A stretch of 64,000 bases of DNA from Ruixingdingia sedimenti (lineage in GTDB: Bacteria > Pseudomonadota > Alphaproteobacteria > Rhodobacterales > Rhodobacteraceae): positions 62,001 through 126,000 of the forward strand of contig NZ_JAVKPH010000004.1 in the NCBI RefSeq assembly GCF_031432425.1, read 5' to 3'. The notes below the pieces were generated by a model. It searched no databases. It worked only from the letters and a program-made list of their open reading frames with translations, and was not told where the DNA came from. Position numbers and translations under genes: made by a program. Position 1 is the stretch's first letter. Each line of letters starts with the position of its first letter. Positions 58,345-64,000 of the stretch are shown one piece after another.

Positions 58345-60345
58345 ATGATCCACCGTCTTGCCGCCGCCCTGATGCTGACCTGCCTCGCCGCGCCGCTGCA
58401 CGCGGAAACCCTGCGCGCGCTGCTGGTGGGGGTGGGGGTCTATGCCAATCTGCCCGGCGCCGACCTGAAGGGCCCGGAAAACGATGTCCGGCTGATGGCC
58501 GAGGTGCTGATGGCCCGCGGCGCGGACCCCGCGGCGATCACCGTGCTGACCACCGATCCCACCGGCCTGCCCGCGGGCGTGGCGACGGGCGCGCCCACGC
58601 GCGATGCGATCCTTGCGGCGCTGGATGCGCTGGCCGTGGCCTCGGGCCCCGGGGATCTGGCCTTTTTCCATTTCTCGGGCCACGGCAGCCAGGCCCCCGA
58701 CCGGGACGGCGACGAGATGGGGGGCTATGACGAGATCCTGCTGCCCATGGATGCCGCGGGCTGGAAGGGCGCGATCGGCGCGGTGGAAAACGCGATTGTG
58801 GACGATGAATTGCAGCCGCGCCTGCAGGCGGTGCTCGACCGCGGGGCGCGGCTGGTGGGGGTGATCGACGCCTGCCATTCCGCCACCGGCTTTCGCGCGC
58901 TCGGGGGGGCAGGGGCGGCGCGCGTGCTGAGGCCCGCGCAACTGGGCATCCCCGACGATGCGCCGGTCGCCGCCGCCACCGCCCCGCGCCCGCCGGTCAC
59001 GGGGGAGTTCGTGTTCCTCTATGCCGCGCAATCCGACCAGCGCGCGTTCGAATATCCGCTGGCAGAGGGGCAGGGCTGGTACGGCGCCTTCACCCGGCAA
59101 CTGGCGGCGGTGCTGCTGGCCGCGCCGCAGGCGACATGGGGTCAGGTGCTGGCCGAGGTGCGCGACACGATGCAGCGCGGATCCGCCGTGCAGACCCCGG
59201 ATGGCGAGGGCCCGATGCTGGACGCCCCGGTTTTCGGCACCCCCGTGTTCGGCGCCAGCGCGGGCGCGCGGCGGATCGGCTTTGCCGGCGGGCGGTTGCA
59301 GGCGGGCCTGCTGTGGGGCCTGACCGAGGGGACCGAGGTTGCGCTCTATCCTTCCGCCACCGCAGGGGAGCCGGTCGCGCGGGCGCGGCTGGCCCGGTTG
59401 ACGGCGACCACGGCGGCGCTGGTGGCCGAACCCGGCCAGACCCTGCCGCAGGCGGGGCAGGCGGAAGTCACCGCCCCCGCCCCGCCCCCGCCGCTGCGCC
59501 TGCGCCCGATGGAACCGGACGGCGCGGGCGACTGGCCCGACCTGCTGGCCGCGGCGGTGGAGGCGGGGCTGGCCGACTGGGCGCTGGCAGAGGCCGATCT
59601 GGTTCCCGTCGCGCTGCCGGGCGGGGGACTGGCCTTCGCCGGGTCGGACGGGGTGCTGGATGCGGCAGGCCCCGGTGCCTCGCCCCGGGTGGACCCCGGC
59701 CCGGGCGCGGCCGACCGGCTGGCGGTGCTGCTGGCCGATGCCGGCCATGCCCTGCGGCTGCGCGCGGCGCTTGGCAGCGCGCAGGGGGCGGCGCGCGGCT
59801 TTGCCATCGGCGGCCCGCCGCTGGCGCTGGCTGTCGACCGCCGCCCCGGCGCGCCCGGCCCGCAGGGCTGCGGCCCCGCGACCGGCGCCCCCGCCCCCGT
59901 CGACCCGGCCAAGGGCGTGGCGGCCTGTGACGAGCTGTGGCTGACGCTGTCCAACCGTTCCGGCAAGGCGCAGGACGTGACGCTGTTCTATCTCGACCGC
60001 GACTGGCGGCTGACGGTGCTCTGGCCGCAGGGGGGGCTGTCGAACCGCATCGCGCGGGGCGAATCCGCCCGTGTCGGGCTGCGCGTCGAATCCCCCGACG
60101 GGCGCGCCGCGGCGGAGGAGATCCTCGCCGTTGCCGTCGCCGCAGGGGACATGGCGCCGCGCACCGACCTGTCGCATCTGGCCGAACCGGGCGCCAGCCG
60201 CGCCCTGGGATCCGCCGATGGCCTTGCCGCTGCGCTGGACCGGCTGATGGACCCCGCCGCCAGCCGCACGCTGGCCGCACCGAAACTGACTCCCTTCACC
60301 GTCCTGCGCCAGCCTGTGCGGCTGCTGGCGCCGGCCCGACCCTGA
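58345..60345 (+). CDS. Exported caspase-like (peptidase C14) protein, paralog 2
   Basis: The product has 666 aa with a signal peptide ending PLHAE. The caspase domain (residues 22 to about 310) has TLRALLVGVGVYANLPGADL, H113 in FHFSGHGSQ and C177 in VIDACHSA. A long Pro/Ala-rich beta region follows. A C-terminal segment (WLTLSNRSGKAQDVTLFYLD, then RLTVLWPQGG) parallels the end of paralog 1. A chymotrypsin-fold zymogen gene starts 22 bp downstream. The pair could form a cascade. Confidence 0.88.
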   Translation: MIHRLAAALMLTCLAAPLHAETLRALLVGVGVYANLPGADLKGPENDVRLMAEVLMARGADPAAITVLTTDPTGLPAGVATGAPTRDAILAALDALAVASGPGDLAFFHFSGHGSQAPDRDGDEMGGYDEILLPMDAAGWKGAIGAVENAIVDDELQPRLQAVLDRGARLVGVIDACHSATGFRALGGAGAARVLRPAQLGIPDDAPVAAATAPRPPVTGEFVFLYAAQSDQRAFEYPLAEGQGWYGAFTRQLAAVLLAAPQATWGQVLAEVRDTMQRGSAVQTPDGEGPMLDAPVFGTPVFGASAGARRIGFAGGRLQAGLLWGLTEGTEVALYPSATAGEPVARARLARLTATTAALVAEPGQTLPQAGQAEVTAPAPPPPLRLRPMEPDGAGDWPDLLAAAVEAGLADWALAEADLVPVALPGGGLAFAGSDGVLDAAGPGASPRVDPGPGAADRLAVLLADAGHALRLRAALGSAQGAARGFAIGGPPLALAVDRRPGAPGPQGCGPATGAPAPVDPAKGVAACDELWLTLSNRSGKAQDVTLFYLDRDWRLTVLWPQGGLSNRIARGESARVGLRVESPDGRAAAEEILAVAVAAGDMAPRTDLSHLAEPGASRALGSADGLAAALDRLMDPAASRTLAAPKLTPFTVLRQPVRLLAPARP

Positions 60346-60367
60346 TCGCACCACCGGAGGACCGCCG

Positions 60368-61426
60368 ATGAAAACCCCCTCTCTTGCCACCGCGCTCGCG
60401 CTGGCCCTTGCGCTGCCCGCCGCGGCGCAAACCCCCGCCTTCGCCCCGCCAGAGGCATCCGCCGCCGCGGCCTCGCCCTTCGCCTATGCCAAAAGCGGGC
60501 GCAAGAAGGCCCATCTGGCCGAGGTCGAGGCCAAGGGCGAGGCCGGCCGCGTCATCGGCGGCGAACCCGCGCCCGACGGCGCCTGGCCCTGGCAGGTGGC
60601 GCTGATGATCACCGGCGAACCCGTGGGCCCCGATGCGCAGTTCTGCGGCGGTACGCTTTTGCTCGACACCTGGGTGCTGACGGCGGCGCATTGCGTGCAT
60701 ATGGCCGACGAGGACGGCACCTACGCCGACCTGCCGCCCGGGGCGATCACCGTGCTGGCGGGGTCCAACACGCTTGCCCCGAAACAGGGCGATCTGGTGC
60801 CGGTGCGGGGGATCTACCGCCACCCCGGCTATGTCGGCACGGCCTTCGACAACGACATCGCGCTGATCCGGCTGGCCCGCGCGCCGAACACGGACTATGC
60901 GACGATCAAGGTGCCCGATGCCGAATTCGGCGACATGCTCGACCAGCCCGGGGTGACGACGATCGTCACCGGATGGGGCCTTGTCGAGGGGGGCGACCAC
61001 CCCGCCGACATGCGCCAGGCCGAGATCCAGATGATGTCGCGCGACCTGTGCAACCAGGCGATGCTGGAGGCGCGGGCGGCCGAGGCGGTGAAGGGCTTCG
61101 CCTATGCCGCGCAGGTGTTCGGCTTCACCGAGGACGGCGCGCAATCGGCGTGGGAAGAGTTCATCGCGCGCGTGCCGCTGCCGATGTCGGAAAACATGCT
61201 GTGTTCGGGCACGTTCGAGGGCGGCCGCACCGCCTGCCAGGGCGATAGCGGCGGGCCGCTGGTGGTGCCGCTCGACGACGGCAGCTATGTGCAGGCGGGT
61301 GTGGTCAGCTGGGGCCTCGCCGCGGGCCCGGAAAACCGCTGCGCCGAGGATGCGCTGTTCTCGGCCTATACGCGGGTGTCGAACTACCTGCCCTGGCTGG
61401 AACAGACCATCGCCCAGGCCCGCTGA
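60368..61426 (+). CDS. Chymotrypsin-fold (S1A) serine protease zymogen
   Basis: The product has 352 aa. The signal peptide ends near AAAQT. A propeptide of about 40 residues ends at R61, followed by VIGGEPAPDGAWPWQVAL: an R|VIGG activation site. The triad is H108 (TAAHC), D163 (FDNDIALI) and S294 (CQGDSGGPL). The residue at the specificity position six before S294 is Thr288, not Asp, so trypsin-like Arg/Lys preference is not expected for the mature enzyme. An extra loop (residues about 235-270) interrupts the C-terminal half. It is in an operon with caspase paralog 2. Confidence 0.9.
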   Translation: MKTPSLATALALALALPAAAQTPAFAPPEASAAAASPFAYAKSGRKKAHLAEVEAKGEAGRVIGGEPAPDGAWPWQVALMITGEPVGPDAQFCGGTLLLDTWVLTAAHCVHMADEDGTYADLPPGAITVLAGSNTLAPKQGDLVPVRGIYRHPGYVGTAFDNDIALIRLARAPNTDYATIKVPDAEFGDMLDQPGVTTIVTGWGLVEGGDHPADMRQAEIQMMSRDLCNQAMLEARAAEAVKGFAYAAQVFGFTEDGAQSAWEEFIARVPLPMSENMLCSGTFEGGRTACQGDSGGPLVVPLDDGSYVQAGVVSWGLAAGPENRCAEDALFSAYTRVSNYLPWLEQTIAQAR

Positions 61427-61759
61427 GGGATGCCCGCCGGCGGTCGCGCCGGTGGCAAGGACAGCGCCGGGGGCTTCGCGCCCCCGGACCCCCGCGGGAT
61501 ATTTGTGGACAGAAAATGTTGCAGGCGGCCCCGTCGCCCGGTGGTGGTGCGGGTGGAACCTGCGGGCGCCTCCGGCGGGGATATCTGGGTCCAGCCTGAA
61601 GAGCGGCACGCTCTTATGACGGAAAACGCGCCCTGCCTTTCACCGTGGGACAAATATCCCGGGGGTCCGGGGGCTGGCCCCCGGCGCCGACCGCAGGGCC
61701 GGGCGCAGGCGAAAGGCCCGGGGCGGCGCGCCCGGGGCCCCTGCCGCCTCTCCGGCAGG
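61427..61759. other. Intergenic region dominated by a composite repeat
   Basis: This is a 333-bp gap without a gene between convergent genes. It holds the composite repeat at 61465-61687. Confidence 0.65.
61465..61687. repeat. Composite dispersed repeat (nested inverted repeats)
   Basis: The outer arms CCCCCGGACCCCC (61481-61493) and GGGGGTCCGGGGG (61661-61673) pair. GGGATATTTGT (61496-61506) pairs with ACAAATATCCC (61650-61660). The interior contains GTGGACAGAAAATG and GCCTCCGGCGGGGATATC with CTGGGTCCAGCCTGAA, modules also seen at 44.2, 41.5 and 21.1 kb. Confidence 0.8.
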
Positions 61760-62461
61760 TCAGTTGGTCATCAGGTAATAGCTGTTGCGCGTGCGGCCGT
61801 TGTTTTCCACCAGTACGTTGAAGTTGCCGTTCCAGATCGGCACCCAGCTGCAATACACCTTGTCGGAATAGCTCACGTCATAGCAGATCGTGTTGCCGTT
61901 CTCGTCCGTGACCAGCACGTCGAGGTTGGAATCGCCGTCGCCGACGATGGCGATTTCGGCCAGCACGCCGCCGTAGTAGGGGATCTGGTAGACGTCGGAA
62001 TAGCCCCCCGGCAGGCGGCTGAGTTCGCGCACCGCGCCGCCGATGCGGCCGCGGCTGCCTTCGGCCTCGGCATCCTCGATCAGGGCCAGAAGCGCGTCGT
62101 CGCCCGCGGCCAGTTCGCGCGCCTTGGCGAACATGTCGGCGGCCTCGGCGGGAAGATCCGCGACATCGGGCTCTTCTCCGGCCGGGGCGCCCTCGATCGG
62201 TTGCTGCGTGACCTCGCGCTTGCCGTCCTCGGCGGTGACGCCCGCGGCCAGCCGCGCCGCTGCCAGCACCGTCAGCGCGTCGTCCCTGGCCACGCCCGTG
62301 GCGTAGAGCTGCTGCGCCAGCGCCGCCTGCGCCACGGCGCTTTCGGTGGCCTGCGTCGCGGGGCCCGCGTTCGGGCCCGACTGGTCCTGCGCCAGCGCCG
62401 TGCCGGCAAGTGCTGCCAGCGCCGAGGTGGCGAGGGCGCGGCGCAATGCTGTGATCGTCAT
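61760..62461 (-). CDS. Small exported protein with PPC-like C-terminal domain, paralog 2
   Basis: The product has 233 aa. AGGTGA lies upstream of start 62461. The signal peptide ends TALAQ. A helical part (QLYATGVARDDALTVLAAARL) nearly matches paralog 1. The C-terminal beta domain has LAEIAIVGDGDSNLDVLVTD, GNFNVLVENNGR and the same ending LMTN. C193 and C204 are positioned like C170/C181 of paralog 1. Site 3 of the shared motif lies upstream. No catalytic motif is seen; substrate binding or an inhibitory/chaperone role for the proteases are options. Confidence 0.78.
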   Translation of the reverse strand: MTITALRRALATSALAALAGTALAQDQSGPNAGPATQATESAVAQAALAQQLYATGVARDDALTVLAAARLAAGVTAEDGKREVTQQPIEGAPAGEEPDVADLPAEAADMFAKARELAAGDDALLALIEDAEAEGSRGRIGGAVRELSRLPGGYSDVYQIPYYGGVLAEIAIVGDGDSNLDVLVTDENGNTICYDVSYSDKVYCSWVPIWNGNFNVLVENNGRTRNSYYLMTN

Positions 62462-62543
62462 GCTGTCACCTGTCGAATGGGGGCCCGCGGGCCGGTGGGC
62501 GCAGTGTGGCATTGCGGCTGCCGTCGGGGAAGGGTGCATCGCG

Positions 62544-62558
62544 TGAAAAATGCCGTCA
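62544..62558. promoter_or_regulatory. Shared locus motif, site 3
   Basis: TGAAAAATGCCGTCA on the plus strand; the minus strand reads TGACGGCATTTTTCA followed by CGCGAT. It lies 83-97 bp upstream of the PPC-like paralog 2 start, in the same orientation as site 1 relative to the HtrA-like gene. Confidence 0.55.
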
Positions 62559-62614
62559 TCGGGTGCCTCGGGGCGGGGCTTCCGGCGCGCGCGCGGGCGG
62601 GGTAGGAAGGCGGC

Positions 62615-63673
62615 ATGGCCTATACCCTCGCCTCTTTGCCGCAGCTGCTGTCGCACGGGTTCGACAGCGTGATCGACGTGCGTTCGCCCGCCGAATGGGC
62701 CGACGACCATCTGCCCGGCGCGGTGAACCTGCCGGTGCTGGACGATGCCGAACGCGCCCGGGTCGGCACGATCTACAAGCAGGTAAGCCCGTTCGAGGCG
62801 CGCAAGATCGGCGGCGCGCTGGTGGCGCGCAATGCCGCGCGGCATATCGAAACGGCGCTGATGGACAGGCCCGGGGGCTGGCGGCCGCTGGTCTATTGCT
62901 GGCGCGGGGGGCAGCGGTCGAACAGTTTCGCCACCATCCTCGGCCAGATCGGCTGGCGGGTGGCGGTGCTGGAGGGCGGCTACAAGACCTGGCGGCGGCT
63001 GGTGGTGACGGCCCTCTATGACGCGCCGGTGCCCGCCCCGGTGGTGGTGCTGGACGGCAATACCGGCACCGCCAAGACCGCGGTGCTGGAACGGCTGGCC
63101 GCGCGCGGGGTGCAGGTGATCGACCTCGAGGGGCTGGCGAACCATCGCGGTTCGCTTTTCGGGGCGCGGGCGGGCGGGCAGCCGGGGCAGAAGGCGTTCG
63201 AGGGGCGGCTGGCGCTGGCGCTTGCCGCGCTCGACCCCGCGCGGCCGGTGGTGGTCGAGGCCGAAAGCAGCAGGATCGGCGCCTGCCGGCTGCCGCCGCG
63301 GCTGTGGCAGGCGATGGTTGCGGCGCCGCGGGTGGCCGTCGCCGCGCCCCGGGCGGTGCGGGCGGGCTATCTGCTGCGGGCCTATGCCGATCTGACCGCC
63401 GATCCCGCGGCGCTGGCGGCGGTGGTGGACCGCCTGCGCCCGCTGCATGCGGCAGAGGTGATCGCGCGCTGGCGGGCTTGGGTGGCCGCGGGCGCCTTCG
63501 GCGATCTGGCCGAGGATCTGATGGCCCGCCACTACGACCCCCGCTATGCCCGCCACCGCGCGCGTTCGGCCCCGCCGGTGGCCGAATTCGGCACCGCCGA
63601 CCTGTCGGAGGCGGGGGTGGATGCGCTGGCGGCGCGGATCGCGGCGGCCCTGGCGGGGATCGCCGGGGGTTGA
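62615..63673 (+). CDS. mnmH: tRNA 2-selenouridine synthase
   Basis: The product has 352 aa. It replaces sulfur with selenium at U34 of certain tRNAs (also called SelU/YbbB). The N-terminal rhodanese domain has DVRSPAEWADDHLPGAVNLP and catalytic C95 in VYCWRGGQRSNSF. The C-terminal P-loop domain has GNTGTAKT (148-155), IDLEGLANHRGSLFG and VVVEAESSRIG. It is divergent from PPC-like paralog 2. No selD is in the window. Confidence 0.93.
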   Translation: MAYTLASLPQLLSHGFDSVIDVRSPAEWADDHLPGAVNLPVLDDAERARVGTIYKQVSPFEARKIGGALVARNAARHIETALMDRPGGWRPLVYCWRGGQRSNSFATILGQIGWRVAVLEGGYKTWRRLVVTALYDAPVPAPVVVLDGNTGTAKTAVLERLAARGVQVIDLEGLANHRGSLFGARAGGQPGQKAFEGRLALALAALDPARPVVVEAESSRIGACRLPPRLWQAMVAAPRVAVAAPRAVRAGYLLRAYADLTADPAALAAVVDRLRPLHAAEVIARWRAWVAAGAFGDLAEDLMARHYDPRYARHRARSAPPVAEFGTADLSEAGVDALAARIAAALAGIAGG

Positions 63674-63703
63674 CCCCGCCGCGGGGGCGTGGCCCATGGG
63701 GGC

Positions 63704-64000
63704 ATGGAACTCTGGGTCGTCATCACGCTGGCCGCCGGGGCGGTGCAGACGCTGCGCTTCATGTTGCAGAAGCGGTTGAAGGGCCTCGGCCTTTCGACCG
63801 GCGGGGCGACCTTTTCGCGCTTCGTCTATGCCGCGCCGATCGCCTGCGCGGGGGCGGCGGTGCTGCTGGCGGTGCAGGGGCATGGCCTGCCGGGCATGGG
63901 CGCGCGGTTCTGGGCCTTTGTCGTGGTCGGCGGGCTGACGCAGATCGTGGCGACCTTCCTGACCGTCGCGCTGTTTTCGCTGCGCAGCTTTGCGGTGGGC
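63704..64000 (+). CDS. DMT/EamA-like membrane protein (partial)
   Basis: The frame is open from ATG 63704 to the right edge, giving 99 residues. It starts MELWVVITLAAGAVQTLRFML and has hydrophobic segments FVYAAPIACAGAAVLLAV and FWAFVVVGGLTQIVATFL. The pattern is that of drug/metabolite transporter-type proteins. The rest is outside the window, so the family call is tentative. Confidence 0.6.
   Translation, partial: MELWVVITLAAGAVQTLRFMLQKRLKGLGLSTGGATFSRFVYAAPIACAGAAVLLAVQGHGLPGMGARFWAFVVVGGLTQIVATFLTVALFSLRSFAVG

Noticed and set aside
50328..62461. Reading the caspase locus as a gasdermin, CBASS or CRISPR-caspase defence island
   Set aside because: The proteases and patatin all carry export signals, so they are not cytosolic effectors. 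No gasdermin-like protein, nucleotide cyclase, Cas gene or CRISPR array is present.

Overview
This is a GC-rich (roughly 70%) alphaproteobacterial chromosome segment. It is most likely from a Rhodobacteraceae (Rhodobacterales) member. The reasons are the dcw gene order ftsW-murG-murC-DUF2484-murB-ddl-ftsQ-ftsA-ftsZ-lpxC-bamD-recN, the hesB/erpA-dgt pair, Flp pilins of the GAVTVDW type, and heavy codon bias with many ATGA/GTGA/TGATG stop-start overlaps. All calls come from reading the sequence; no database search was run.

Layout. 1-422: the start of a secreted YbaY-like protein running off the left edge. 546-630: tRNA-Leu(UAA) with its own promoter. 883-3842: a lipoprotein with a PKD-like domain and a duplicated dockerin-like calcium motif, overlapping a secreted cohesin-like protein. 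3865-16304: a complete type II secretion system (T2SS), with gspO and a small membrane protein on the minus strand, gspGHIJKLMN, a minus-strand TPR-like lipoprotein, then gspCDEF. 16410-19135: a GntR/FCD regulator and an orphan Tad fragment (cpaB plus three small pilins, two of them almost identical). 19474-26577: a lytic transglycosylase, ubiX, scoA/scoB, topA and dprA. 26848-40581: the cell-division and envelope cluster. 40588-50314: housekeeping genes (tpiA, A-type Fe-S carriers, a DUF59 protein, tgt, a GNAT protein, an MFS transporter, asd, a DUF4139 protein, an erpA-like gene, dgt).

50328-62461 is the most unusual part. It encodes two exported caspase-like proteases, two paralogous small exported proteins with a PPC-like C-terminal domain, an HtrA-like PDZ protease, a chymotrypsin-fold zymogen, a patatin-like lipoprotein and an OmpR-type two-component system. 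The upstream regions of its transcription units share an inverted motif, consensus TGACGGSNYTTKTCA: three good copies and one degenerate copy. I read this as a candidate co-regulated extracytoplasmic proteolytic system. The right edge holds mnmH/selU and the start of a DMT-like membrane protein.

Intergenic regions carry a family of GC-rich inverted-repeat elements (about 21.1, 26.7, 41.5, 44.2 and 61.6 kb), two strong intrinsic terminators (after ftsZ and asd), and a 206-bp perfect direct repeat made by the pilin duplication.
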